A stretch of 43,479 nucleotides of DNA from Methanobacteriaceae archaeon (GTDB lineage Archaea; Methanobacteriota; Methanobacteria; Methanobacteriales; Methanobacteriaceae), in assembly GCA_027318585.1 (NCBI GenBank), contig DAHVOW010000010.1, positions 1 to 43,479 on the forward strand. Direction: 5' to 3'. Positions 20,498 to 28,882 of the stretch are shown here, one piece after another. The notes under the pieces were generated by a model, which saw only the letters and a list, made by a program, of their open reading frames with translations, made no database searches and had not been told where the DNA came from. Each line of letters begins with the position of its first letter. Within the stretch, counting starts at the first letter, position 1. The translations under genes and the position numbers were made by a program.

Positions 20498-20507
20498 CTA
20501 TATAACC
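20498..20507 (+). promoter_or_regulatory. TATA element before the 265-residue membrane protein
   Basis: ACTATATAAC lies about 50 bases upstream of the ATG at 20551 in a 67-base gap, which fits transcription starting near 20528. It suggests that the next two genes have their own promoter beside any read-through from the prepilin operon. Confidence 0.45.
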
Positions 20508-20550
20508 CCACCAATCTAAATTGAACTAGTGATAAACTAGAGATGAGACC

Positions 20551-21348
20551 ATGGGAACCCTCGCTGTTATTATAATGATTATTCTGTTCATCCTTCTTAT
20601 GGCATTTGTATTCTCCACTGCCCTTTTGACGCCACTTATCGGTAAAAAAAATCTTTTATTCGTGGTTGCCCTGGGCTTTGTGGTGGGTATAATTGGGGGG
20701 GCTTTCTTTATATCTCCTGTTTTCAATGACATACCCGGCATGGTTCGTGGGTTTCACCAGTCCACCAGTGACAGTCCCGAAATAATTGAGGCCAACATAT
20801 CCACCGATGTGGACGTGAATAAAGTTATCGCTGATATAAAAAGCTTAGAGGGTGTGGAAGATGTTAAAACGGTGGGTATAACCTTAAAAACTAGTCCCAT
20901 ACCCTCGAATTGGGTGCGTGATCTGGAGTCGCGTGCTTCTACTTCAAATCCCAATATCACGGCCTTGAAGGTAGAGTCCGATGATACCATCCAGGTGAGC
21001 ACCACTCCCGGAGCAGACCCTCCATCTACCATACAAAGTCTGAAGGACTGGATTATGCTGGTGAGTGGAATAGATGTAACCTACAGTATAGTAAAGGTTC
21101 AAGTAACGGTGGATCCATCCCAGGTAGATGTGGTGGCCGCGAAAATGCCCCAACTCCAGGCAGTGGTTATAGACATTAATGGGCCGTTAGAGGAGGATGT
21201 ATCATGGATCCAGGCGGTGCTACCTGACCAGTCTAATGTCATATTATTCTGCGGATTTTTGGGGGTTATAGTTGGCCTGGCTGGAGTGTTCATTGATAGT
21301 ATTCTACAGGGCTGGCAGGGCTTCCGGGATAAAGTTAAAAAAGAGTAA
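20551..21348 (+). CDS. Membrane protein with paired extracytoplasmic alpha/beta repeats
   Basis: The 265-residue protein has two N-terminal transmembrane helices (about 4-28 and 34-56) and one near the C-terminus (about 228-248), followed by a basic tail. Between them, residues 75-220 contain two similar units (STDVDVNKVIADIKSLEGV and TVDPSQVDVVAAKMPQLQ), each strand-helix-strand like a ferredoxin fold. The pattern recalls extracytoplasmic parts of FtsX/MacB-like permeases, but the rest of such a permease is missing and the family is not recognised. The downstream dph6 gene starts 7 bases after the stop. Confidence 0.72.
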   Translation: MGTLAVIIMIILFILLMAFVFSTALLTPLIGKKNLLFVVALGFVVGIIGGAFFISPVFNDIPGMVRGFHQSTSDSPEIIEANISTDVDVNKVIADIKSLEGVEDVKTVGITLKTSPIPSNWVRDLESRASTSNPNITALKVESDDTIQVSTTPGADPPSTIQSLKDWIMLVSGIDVTYSIVKVQVTVDPSQVDVVAAKMPQLQAVVIDINGPLEEDVSWIQAVLPDQSNVILFCGFLGVIVGLAGVFIDSILQGWQGFRDKVKKE

Positions 21349-21355
21349 TAATCAT

Positions 21356-22036
21356 ATGAAGGCAGCTGTTCTATTTTCTGGGGGTAAAGACAGTACCATG
21401 GCCGTTTATAAGGCCATGGGGATGGGTTGGGATGTGGAGTACTTAGTATCTCTCCATTCTGTTAATCCCCATTCTTACATGTTCCATGTGCCCAACATAC
21501 ACCTTGATGTTATATTGGCAGAAGCTCTGGGCATTCAACTAGTCAGTGTGGATACACCAGGAAATAAGGAGGAAGAATTAAAGGATCTAAGGCAGGTCTT
21601 ACAGGACCTGAAAGATAGGGGCATAGAGGCTATATTCTCCGGTGCTTTATCATCCACTTATCAAAAATCTCGGATAGATAACATCTGTCAAGAGCTGGGC
21701 CTGGAGTCTGTGGCACCGCACTGGCACCGGGATCCTAAAGAGTACATGGAAGAGATATTAAAGCTGGGATTCCAGGTCATCATAACTGCCGTGGCTGCGG
21801 AAGGTATGGATGAATCATGGTTGGGTCGGGAAATCAACCACCAAACACTGGATGAACTTCAAGCCCTGCACGAAAAGCACCGTATACACCTGGCCTTCGA
21901 GGGTGGAGAAGCTGAAACACTCACCCTGGATGGTCCTATTTTCATAAAAAAGGTAATAATTAAGGAATCTGAAAAGATCTGGCAGGTGGATAGTGGAAAG
22001 TTAACTGTCAAAAGGGCAGTATTGGAAGATAAATGA
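21356..22036 (+). CDS. dph6: Diphthine--ammonia ligase family protein (Dph6-like, PP-loop)
   Basis: Dph6 performs the last step of diphthamide formation on elongation factor 2, using ATP and ammonium. The 226-residue protein begins MKAAVLFSGGKDSTMA with the PP-loop SGGKDS, has the family segment GALSSTYQKSRIDN, and ends with EGGEAETLTLDGP, a hallmark of the DUF71/Dph6 family. I chose ATG at 21356; the open frame extends to 21272, but those codons overlap the preceding gene. Length fits the archaeal members. It meets the UPF0201 gene tail to tail with a 17-base gap. Confidence 0.88.
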   Translation: MKAAVLFSGGKDSTMAVYKAMGMGWDVEYLVSLHSVNPHSYMFHVPNIHLDVILAEALGIQLVSVDTPGNKEEELKDLRQVLQDLKDRGIEAIFSGALSSTYQKSRIDNICQELGLESVAPHWHRDPKEYMEEILKLGFQVIITAVAAEGMDESWLGREINHQTLDELQALHEKHRIHLAFEGGEAETLTLDGPIFIKKVIIKESEKIWQVDSGKLTVKRAVLEDK

Positions 22037-22053
22037 TACCTTTAAAAATCAAG

Positions 22054-22449
22054 TTAATAACTTATACAATCTACTTCTTTCTCACAGAGCCAGTCAATCA
22101 CTTCATCAGTATCCTCTGCCCTGATAGTTACGTCTATTTCCCCCAGTGAGGAAAGATCGTCTTCCATCAGATTCACTTTACCCACATAGGCTGCCTGCTT
22201 ACTTAGTTTAAAGATTATCTCCCCGGGAGATGTTCCTTTAAGTAATATTTTTCGGGCAGTATCTCGGATGCGATTTTTCTCCAGATACTTTTTTAAAGGC
22301 AATAGACAGGAGGTTTCTCCAGAAATTTCCACATAACCTTCTCCCAGCTCCAATTCATCATATTCAAAAACGTTTGATAAGGATTGAATAACCTTTTGAA
22401 GGTCTTCTGTTGGATTAACAAGACTTCTAGCCCTGATTTTGCAGTTCAT
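22054..22449 (-). CDS. UPF0201-family protein (putative RNA-binding)
   Basis: The 131-residue protein resembles the archaeal UPF0201 family (COG1931), described as RNA-binding-like from structure. It opens with a strand-helix-strand unit (CKIRARSLVNPTEDLQKVIQ) and has a second alpha/beta half. No catalytic residues are evident. Its ATG lies inside the end of the UPF0200 gene, 23 bases of overlap, so the two are translated together. The family call is from pattern and neighbourhood; the function is unknown. Confidence 0.82.
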   Translation of the reverse strand: MNCKIRARSLVNPTEDLQKVIQSLSNVFEYDELELGEGYVEISGETSCLLPLKKYLEKNRIRDTARKILLKGTSPGEIIFKLSKQAAYVGKVNLMEDDLSSLGEIDVTIRAEDTDEVIDWLCEKEVDCISY

Positions 22450-22969
22450 TTTTCAGCATACTCCTTATCAGTTTTTTTATTTTCACCAGGGATCCTTCAT
22501 TAACCACCATGTAGTCTGCCCTGGCTATAACATTGCCAATCCCAAATTTCAATTCCCTTTGGTCTCTTGAAATGAACTCATCCTGACTAGAGGAGTCATC
22601 TGATCTTTTCCTTTTTTTCAGCCGTTTAAATCGAGTTTTTGGCCTGGAATGAACGGCTATAACTTTGAAACCATGGAAATTATTCTGGAATATTTCCACT
22701 TCAAAGGGGCTGCGAATGCCTTCAATGAGGTAAGATATTTCTCTATCTTTAGAATTTTTAATAATATCCACACAACGCTGGGCCACGATAAATTCTCCAT
22801 ACTCCTCACGCAACTTCACTGCCACTACCCCTGGTGATTCATTCCTCTTTAGAGCCTCCTCTCGTATTACATCCCCCATGCGGACTACCTGCATTCCCAG
22901 ATCAGTAGCTACCCTAGAAATAACACTTTTACCAGAACCAGGCATTCCGGTTACTCCCACGACCTTCAA
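22427..22969 (-). CDS. UPF0200 P-loop protein (nucleotide kinase-like)
   Basis: The 180-residue protein begins KVVGVTGMPGSGKSVISRV, with Walker A GMPGSGKS at about residues 8-15, followed by RMGDVIREEA and YLIEGIRSPFEVEIF. This is the UPF0200 family, P-loop kinases related to dephospho-CoA kinase and adenylate kinase. The start is TTG at 22969, sharing bases with the stop of the preceding phosphopantothenate synthetase reading frame (TTGA). The coupling to a CoA-synthesis gene is suggestive. The established archaeal dephospho-CoA kinase belongs to another family, so a CoA role remains inference. Confidence 0.85.
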   Translation of the reverse strand: MKVVGVTGMPGSGKSVISRVATDLGMQVVRMGDVIREEALKRNESPGVVAVKLREEYGEFIVAQRCVDIIKNSKDREISYLIEGIRSPFEVEIFQNNFHGFKVIAVHSRPKTRFKRLKKRKRSDDSSSQDEFISRDQRELKFGIGNVIARADYMVVNEGSLVKIKKLIRSMLKNELQNQG

Positions 22970-23728
22970 GGTTTCACATCCTCGTGGTAAATTCTTAGGA
23001 TAACTTTAAGAGACTCATTAAGATTATTTTGGTTATTAAAATTCCGTATCATCTCTTCTAGTTTGTAATGTTCTTCTCCTTTAAGCTTTTCCACTTCCTG
23101 TATCAAAAGAGGTAGAGCCCTCACCAAGTTGTCCACAATGGTTATAGTGGAGCTACGGGCCGTACGTGAGAGTGAGATTAAGATCTATAGTTATGACTGT
23201 CTTATTGTTGGCGATTAGGGCTTCCGCACGGTCACCATCTTCCAGGGGTACCAACACCACATCTGCACTGTGTATGCCTTCAGCGCTGACAATGGAGCGA
23301 GGGCCCTCTAAACCTTTAAGATGGAGGTGTTCTTCATTATTTGTCCCTAAAACCTTCCGGGCGCCATTTTTGCGGAGTATGCTCTCTATTTTATCCAACC
23401 TTTCTGGGGTGCGGTAGAAAAGGTTGATCTCCACCTTGGCCCCGGATTTATGGGATAACTTGACCACTTCCCTGGCTGAAAGGGCAGCGGTATTCCCATT
23501 AACTGATATTACCGGGTTTTTGGCCAGTAAAATCTGTGCAGCTGCTACTTCAATTGCTTTTTTAGCCGGGGGAATTGTCTTCTCTCCCAGTAAATAATCG
23601 AATGCTTCTCCCCGTCCGTGGGCGATCATTCCAGATTCTGCCAGAACACCAGCTTTATGGGCTTCTGATATCTTTTTTCTCAAAAGCAGGGATTGATAGC
23701 GGGGATGGTTTATGGGTATTTCCTGCAA
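22966..23728 (-). pseudogene. 4-phosphopantoate--beta-alanine ligase, frame broken by one extra base
   Basis: Archaeal phosphopantothenate synthetase joins 4-phosphopantoate and beta-alanine in CoA synthesis. From TTG at 23728 (GGAG ten bases upstream) the frame reads the family sequence (HPRYQSLLLRKKI, SVNGNTAALS, NLFYRTPERL, LVPLEDGDRAEAL) and ends early at TAG 23153-23155. Dropping one base within 23173-23176 turns DLNLTLTYGP-stop into DLNPLSRTARSSTITIVDN, the expected family ending, and the frame then runs another 66 residues to TGA at 22966, overlapping the UPF0200 start as TTGA. The restored protein has about 253 residues, a normal length. The cause may be a sequencing error, a true mutation or recoding. 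Confidence 0.9.
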
Positions 23729-23752
23729 CTAATAAAACTCCAAAAATTCTAT

Positions 23753-23760
23753 AAAAAAAA
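23753..23760 (-). terminator. Oligo-T terminator after DUF2101 gene
   Basis: On the minus strand eight consecutive T residues begin 17 bases after the stop of the DUF2101 gene and precede the TTG start of the phosphopantothenate synthetase gene. Confidence 0.5.
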
Positions 23761-23776
23761 TTAGATCATTAAAGTA

Positions 23777-24661
23777 TTAGATCTTTTTCATGACGGCAAG
23801 AATACTAACCGGCTTGTTACCGCCGCTAATAATTTTACCATCCACCTTCAGCTTGACATCATCACCGATTACGGCCCCGTAATGATTATCCACGATATAA
23901 AGATCGGGTTTTACATTGGAACGGATGTCATAATCTACCTTAACGTAGGCAGTGTTTTCTCCAGCTTCCAATACTTTACCAAAGGTGAAATCTCGGGAAT
24001 ATCTGATTCTGAATATTAGGAAAACCACGGCAACAGCAATCAAGGCAAATATTAATAAAGATAACGATGGGAAGAATTCGAAGGAAAAGGCCATGACAAA
24101 ATTGGAATTGGTTCCAAGAAGGACCAATAATATACCCACTATTATGTACATAAGGAAAAAATCACGATAGGCAGGGAAATCAGGACCATACATGACTTTA
24201 ACCTTTGTAAATAATATATAGACCATGTAAGCCACCAGGATTACACCCAGAATAATGAATATAAGAATAGATATGAAATTGAAGATGTATATCATGGCTA
24301 GAAATAAGAAACCAGCAGAGACTAATTGAAGTATAAATATGGTTCGTTCTTTCTCTTCAGAGCTGAAAGGAGTAGAAATAAGTATAACATCATTTTCAAG
24401 TTTTTTAACAGAACCAGGATGTTTATTTTCTTTAGAATAACTTTTTTCTCTCTTTTCTGCAAGGTTGGTGGCTGTATTTTTAGTAGATTCTTTAAATTTG
24501 CTCAGATTCTCTTTAAGGTCTTTGGTGTCAACTCTATCCCTAATGCTTTTGGTATCCGTGCCTCGAAGTTTTTCGGGTATCTTTGGTATGCCCAGAATGA
24601 TAGATCCAATCAGAGAAAATAATTTTATTATAAAATTGCCTATTGCAGAGAATATGTTCAT
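23777..24661 (-). CDS. DUF2101-family membrane protein
   Basis: The 294-residue protein has an amphipathic N-terminus, a charged Lys/Glu-rich segment (35-85) probably in the cytosol, four or five transmembrane helices (about 107-125, 127-152, 165-182, 186-214), and a C-terminal soluble beta domain of about 70 residues. That domain (GENTAYVKVDYD, GDDVKLKVDGKII) has the small-barrel look seen at the end of NfeD-type membrane proteins. The family is uncharacterised and, as I recall, confined to methanogens and relatives. GAGGG lies before the ATG. It follows a class III prepilin by 22 bases, which hints at an envelope or pilus-related role. Confidence 0.72.
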   Translation of the reverse strand: MNIFSAIGNFIIKLFSLIGSIILGIPKIPEKLRGTDTKSIRDRVDTKDLKENLSKFKESTKNTATNLAEKREKSYSKENKHPGSVKKLENDVILISTPFSSEEKERTIFILQLVSAGFLFLAMIYIFNFISILIFIILGVILVAYMVYILFTKVKVMYGPDFPAYRDFFLMYIIVGILLVLLGTNSNFVMAFSFEFFPSLSLLIFALIAVAVVFLIFRIRYSRDFTFGKVLEAGENTAYVKVDYDIRSNVKPDLYIVDNHYGAVIGDDVKLKVDGKIISGGNKPVSILAVMKKI

Positions 24662-24683
24662 GAAAACCCTCGAATAAAGATTA

Positions 24684-25106
24684 TTAAGCTATGGTCACGG
24701 TAATGTAATTGGTGTTTAGTAACCATTCAACGGTGATGTTGTTATACCATCCTTTGTTAACATTCGGATTCACGATGGTCATATTTGATGCGATAGATGA
24801 GTTTACAGTTTTTGCTATACCTGCTGAATTAAATAGAATTACCTTCGATGAATTGTTGGAACTAAAAGTCCCACTAGCAGGTATATATACACTTAAAGTT
24901 CTTTTGGCACCCGGACCATTAGCATAGACTAGATTTGCGGCGTTAGCAATATTCGTCACTGCATTTTTGGCATCAGATGTTGTGGAAACAGCCATGGTCG
25001 ATTCAATTGATGGTTGATACACGTTGACCAGTAGCCATCCCATAACTAGTAAAATAACCACAATAAGTAAAAGATACTCTGCAGATGCCTGTCCCCTACG
25101 ATCCAT
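24684..25106 (-). CDS. Class III signal peptide prepilin
   Basis: The 140-residue protein starts MDRRGQASAEYLLLIVVILL, an exact class III signal: leader ending in Gly5, QxSxEY and a hydrophobic helix. The exported domain is rich in Ser, Asn, Thr and Val with several N-x-S/T sites. I prefer ATG at 25106 over GTG at 25115. A strong TATA element lies 60 bases upstream. The gene is directly downstream of the gene for its probable processing enzyme, the prepilin peptidase. It is likely a pilus subunit. Confidence 0.88.
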   Translation of the reverse strand: MDRRGQASAEYLLLIVVILLVMGWLLVNVYQPSIESTMAVSTTSDAKNAVTNIANAANLVYANGPGAKRTLSVYIPASGTFSSNNSSKVILFNSAGIAKTVNSSIASNMTIVNPNVNKGWYNNITVEWLLNTNYITVTIA

Positions 25107-25165
25107 GGTACTCACATCATTAATAATTTATCATTAATATCCTCAAGCAATATTATGATCAAAGA

Positions 25166-25176
25166 ACTATATATAC
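25166..25176 (-). promoter_or_regulatory. TATA element of the class III prepilin gene
   Basis: GTATATATAGT on the minus strand lies immediately upstream of the prepilin gene and just outside, or at, the 3' end of the peptidase gene. A start of transcription near 25145 leaves a leader of about 39 bases. It would let the structural subunit be expressed more strongly than the enzyme. Confidence 0.6.
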
Positions 25177-25179
25177 ATA

Positions 25180-26340
25180 TTAGTATAAAATGTTGAAGAG
25201 TAGTTGCTGGATAATAAAGGCCAAATCTCCAATAAAGAGTGATATAAAGAGGCCGATAAGAATCGAAGGAGCAAAAGGAACGCCTCTTTTTATTCTAATC
25301 TGATCTTTGATTTTCCCTTCTTTTAAAAGCTTTTTAAGAAGTTTTATATCATCCTTGGTAAGTCCGGCTGCCAGGGAAGAGATTACTAATTTTCCAGGAG
25401 GACGACTGATAAGGGTGAGATCTTTACTAGCAAAGGTCTCTTTTATTTTGGTGAAGAAACTTTTCTCATCCCACTCCAGTTTGTCATTAATCTGGTACAG
25501 TTTGTGGGCCAAGATCATCCCTTCTTTAAGTTCATTAAGGGGATAATCATCCTGCAGGGCTTCCCGGCTGACGCTGGTCAGCAACTTGCGTACAATACCG
25601 ATAACTATCAGGGTTACAAACAGGGTGATGATTCCGATGAGTGTCACCTGGAAATAAGCATACAGAGAGTAGATCACCGCTATGGCGATAATTATGGCTT
25701 CAACATAGTTGGGTAACTTTGAAATCAGGAAGGATAATAGATAAATCAGTATCAAATACAGTATCAGGTTGGGATAGTTGATTAACTGGACTATTAAGAC
25801 GGAAATAGTCACGGCAGCCGTTATTAACAGGGTGGTGACCAGATTTTTCTGCCACTCCTTAATCGGGGATAATAATTCACCCAACAAGTGTGGTTTAGTC
25901 CTCATGGCAACAAATAGCACGTAGATGAGGAGAAACGGCAGCATGGATAGAATGCTATTGATGATAAGGGTGAGTGGGAAAGGATAAGCAGCTTCCAGGG
26001 GAAAGGTGTAGTTTAAAAACTGATAGGTAATTATTGCCGGGTAAAAAGGAAGTAGTGCCGCCAGAGCGGTGAACAATTTCACATCACCCCCGGCCCAGGC
26101 CCCCATCTTCCAGAACAGGTATCCCAGGCCAAATATGGCCCCGGTTATTATAAGAGCTAGTATTAGGTACCAGATATCTCCAATTAAAAAAGCATAAAAA
26201 CCATTTAGAACCAATCCCAGGCCGATAAGAGGAAAAGTTAACCGGTTAGGTATGATGCCCCGGTTCATATCAGTATAACTGGCATAAATGCATGCTATGA
26301 TGGCTATTATCGTTGCTAAGAGGGGTATGGGGAAATACAT
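25180..26340 (-). CDS. eppA: Class III prepilin peptidase (EppA-like, A24 family)
   Basis: Membrane aspartyl peptidases of the GxGD type cut prepilin leaders after Gly. The 386 residues show the two catalytic aspartates: D24 in YTDMNRGIIPNRLTF and D86 in AGGDVKLF (GGD in place of GxGD). The N-terminal half has about six transmembrane helices; more follow to residue 250. A cytosolic domain (about 262-350) contains LISRPPGKLVISSLAAGLTK and GLTKDDIKLLKKLLKEGK, and a last membrane helix lies at the C-terminus after KRGVPFAPSILIG. Two QxSxEY prepilins and four prepilin-like genes lie nearby, so it is the probable processing enzyme. It follows pyrG by 26 bases. Confidence 0.88.
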   Translation of the reverse strand: MYFPIPLLATIIAIIACIYASYTDMNRGIIPNRLTFPLIGLGLVLNGFYAFLIGDIWYLILALIITGAIFGLGYLFWKMGAWAGGDVKLFTALAALLPFYPAIITYQFLNYTFPLEAAYPFPLTLIINSILSMLPFLLIYVLFVAMRTKPHLLGELLSPIKEWQKNLVTTLLITAAVTISVLIVQLINYPNLILYLILIYLLSFLISKLPNYVEAIIIAIAVIYSLYAYFQVTLIGIITLFVTLIVIGIVRKLLTSVSREALQDDYPLNELKEGMILAHKLYQINDKLEWDEKSFFTKIKETFASKDLTLISRPPGKLVISSLAAGLTKDDIKLLKKLLKEGKIKDQIRIKRGVPFAPSILIGLFISLFIGDLAFIIQQLLFNILY

Positions 26341-26366
26341 TCTAGATCGGTATAATCGGTGGATTT

Positions 26367-27974
26367 CTAAGCACCAGATTCCTTATTTTTAATTGCTGCC
26401 TGGAGGAATGATATAAACAGTGGATGCGCCCGGTTTGGTCTGGACTTGAACTCGGGATGGAATTGACAGCCCAAAAACCAGGGATGGTCTGGCAGTTCCA
26501 CGATCTCCACCAGGAAATCATCTGGGGAAGCACCCGAAATCAGAAGGCCCTTCTTTTCCAATGCTTCACGGTACTCGTTGTTTAATTCAAAACGATGACG
26601 GTGTCTTTCTTCCACCTCTTTGGTCTGGTATGCACTCTGGGCATGGGTACCATTCCGAAGCTGGCAGGGATAGGACCCCAGACGCATGGTACCGCCCATG
26701 TTTTTAATTTTCTTCTGCTCCTCCATGAGATCAATAACTGGATAGGGAGTTTTAGGGTCGAATTCCGTGCTGTGAGCGTTTTCCATACCATGCCGACGGG
26801 CAAATTCAATTACCATACACTGCATGCCCAGGCAGATGCCAAACAAGGGAACTTCATTTTCAATGGCGTAACCCACTGCACCTAACTTTCCTCCCATTCC
26901 CCTTTCTCCAAATCCTCCGGGGATTAATAAAGAATCCAGATGACTGACTTTATCATTATCCAGGCTTTCTTCGGACTGAATATATTCAATATCTACTTTA
27001 ACTCCCAGATATGCAGCGGCGTGTTTCAGGGATTCTCTAATACTGATATAAGCATCCTCTAACTCCACATACTTACCTACAATCCCCACACTAACCATTT
27101 CATCATCCTTTTTCAGGGCCTTCACCACTTCTTCCCACTCGGAAAGATCCTGAGGTTCTGCGGTTAGTTTAATGCGGTCAACTACGTATTCTCCTACCTT
27201 TTCCTGATTTAAAACCAGGGGCACTTCGTAGATGGAGTTCATATCCGGACAGTTTATAACTGCTTCCTGGTCCACGTCACAGAAGTGTGCTATTTTCTTT
27301 TTAAGGGCGTCGTTGATGGGTAACTCGGATCGGCAGATGATCATATCTGGATTGATACCCATACTCCGCAGCTCTTTGGTGCTGTGCTGGGTTGGTTTGG
27401 TTTTAAACTCTCCAGCTGCTCGCAGGTAGGGCACGTAGGTCACGTGGACGAACATTACATTGTCATGTCCCTCCTCATTTCGAAGCTGCCTGAGGGCTTC
27501 CAGGAAGGGTTGGCCTTCAATGTCCCCTACGGTACCTCCCAGTTCCACCAGTACCACCTGGGAGTTGCTGTCCCGGGCTATCTGTCGGATCATGGATTTT
27601 ATCTGGTCGGTGATGTGGGGTATGATCTGCACACAGGAACCCAGATAGTCTCCTTTCCGCTCCCTTTTGATAACGGCATCATAGACCTTACCGGTGGTGA
27701 TGTTGGATTCACCCAAGAGATCAACATCCAGGAAACGTTCATAGTGACCCAGATCCAGGTCAGTTTCCATTCCATCACAGGTCACGAAAACTTCACCATG
27801 CTGATAGGGACTCATGGTCCCTGAATCCCAGTTCAGATAGGGATCAATCTTTATGGCAGTAACACTAAGGCCATAAGATCTTAAAATCCTCCCAATCGAC
27901 GCTGCTGTTATTCCTTTCCCAATGGAACTTACCACACCGCCAGTAACCACTATATACTTATACAGATGAATCAT
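26367..27974 (-). CDS. pyrG: CTP synthase
   Basis: CTP synthase converts UTP to CTP with ATP and glutamine. The 535 residues have the synthetase domain (P-loop GGVVSSIGKGITAASIG; YLNWDSGTMSPYQHGEVFV) and a class I glutamine amidotransferase domain with GICLGMQC carrying the nucleophilic Cys and FHPEF with the His-Glu pair. Length is normal. The start is unclear: the ATG at 27974 overlaps a strong ribosome site (GGAGATGAT), which would better serve the in-frame CTG at 27965 (LYKYIVVTGG). It leads a leftward pair with eppA and is preceded by a 132-base gap. Confidence 0.97.
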   Translation of the reverse strand: MIHLYKYIVVTGGVVSSIGKGITAASIGRILRSYGLSVTAIKIDPYLNWDSGTMSPYQHGEVFVTCDGMETDLDLGHYERFLDVDLLGESNITTGKVYDAVIKRERKGDYLGSCVQIIPHITDQIKSMIRQIARDSNSQVVLVELGGTVGDIEGQPFLEALRQLRNEEGHDNVMFVHVTYVPYLRAAGEFKTKPTQHSTKELRSMGINPDMIICRSELPINDALKKKIAHFCDVDQEAVINCPDMNSIYEVPLVLNQEKVGEYVVDRIKLTAEPQDLSEWEEVVKALKKDDEMVSVGIVGKYVELEDAYISIRESLKHAAAYLGVKVDIEYIQSEESLDNDKVSHLDSLLIPGGFGERGMGGKLGAVGYAIENEVPLFGICLGMQCMVIEFARRHGMENAHSTEFDPKTPYPVIDLMEEQKKIKNMGGTMRLGSYPCQLRNGTHAQSAYQTKEVEERHRHRFELNNEYREALEKKGLLISGASPDDFLVEIVELPDHPWFLGCQFHPEFKSRPNRAHPLFISFLQAAIKNKESGA

Positions 27975-28106
27975 CTCCTTAAAAAGATTTAAATAAATTA
28001 GCTTGTTAACGTTGTAAATTGTTTATTAATCTAATAATACATCTTACTCTTTGGTCAACTATATTAAAATAGATAGTTTAAGAGGGTAGATGAAGGTCAC
28101 ATCTTT

Positions 28107-28835
28107 CTATTTCAGGGGGGAGTAAAGCTCCAGCACCCGACGATGGGCTGCTAATTCCAAGCTGTCATCCAGCAATTGGAGTTCCTCCACGCCGTATTTT
28201 CTCTTCAATGCCTTTAATATAAGATAATCTGCCAGGTGGGGATTTTTAGGTAGAAGGGGGCCGTGGAGGTAGGTGCCGATGCAGTTTTTATATACCATCC
28301 CTTCCTTCTGGTCTTTTCTATTGTTCCCATGACCCGCCACCACCATCCCCAATGGTTCTAGATCATGGTAGGTGCGCCCTCCGTGGTTTTCAAAACCCAC
28401 CAGGGTCTCTGGATCCAACCCCAGGGTATTCTTGGTTACTATGTTCCCTATCAGGCGTCCTTCTTCACTGATGGTTTCATAATCGAATATTCCCAGTCCA
28501 GGAACATCATTTCCCTCAGCATCAATGTATTTCGCTCCTAAAAACTGGTAACCTCCACATATAGATAAAAAAACGGCTTCATCTTCAATCAAGTCTTCCA
28601 TGGTTCTCTGGTATCCCAGCAGGTGGGAGTACACCAGGTTCTGCCCCCGGTCGGATCCACCCCCTATAAAGAAGATATCCCCCTCCTCCAGAGGCACTTC
28701 CTGGTCCCTACTGAAGGGGATGATATGAACCTTAATTCCCCTCCACTCACATCTCTGGCGGAGGCAGGTGACGTTACCCAGATCCCCGTATAGGTTAAGC
28801 AAATCCGGATACATGTGAAATATTTTAAGCTCCAT
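28107..28835 (-). CDS. GatD-like glutamine amidotransferase (MurT partner)
   Basis: The 242-residue protein is a class I-type glutaminase of the CobB/CobQ branch. Nucleophilic Cys lies in SICGGYQFLG (about residue 93) and the His in YLHGPLLPKNP; GFENHGGRTY is typical of GatD. In bacteria GatD supplies ammonia to MurT, which amidates the glutamate of lipid II. Here it follows a MurT-like gene, so the pair probably amidates a cell-wall peptide, plausibly pseudomurein; that last step is inference. I prefer ATG at 28835 over GTG at 28841, since AAGGGGAT then sits at normal spacing. Confidence 0.9.
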   Translation of the reverse strand: MELKIFHMYPDLLNLYGDLGNVTCLRQRCEWRGIKVHIIPFSRDQEVPLEEGDIFFIGGGSDRGQNLVYSHLLGYQRTMEDLIEDEAVFLSICGGYQFLGAKYIDAEGNDVPGLGIFDYETISEEGRLIGNIVTKNTLGLDPETLVGFENHGGRTYHDLEPLGMVVAGHGNNRKDQKEGMVYKNCIGTYLHGPLLPKNPHLADYLILKALKRKYGVEELQLLDDSLELAAHRRVLELYSPLK

Positions 28836-28882
28836 AGACACATCCCCTTAATATATTATTGTAATAAATTTACTTTTCCCAT

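Noticed and set aside
21272..21355. Upstream extension of the dph6 frame
   Set aside because: These codons overlap the preceding gene and lack the PP-loop start; ATG at 21356 gives the canonical N-terminus.
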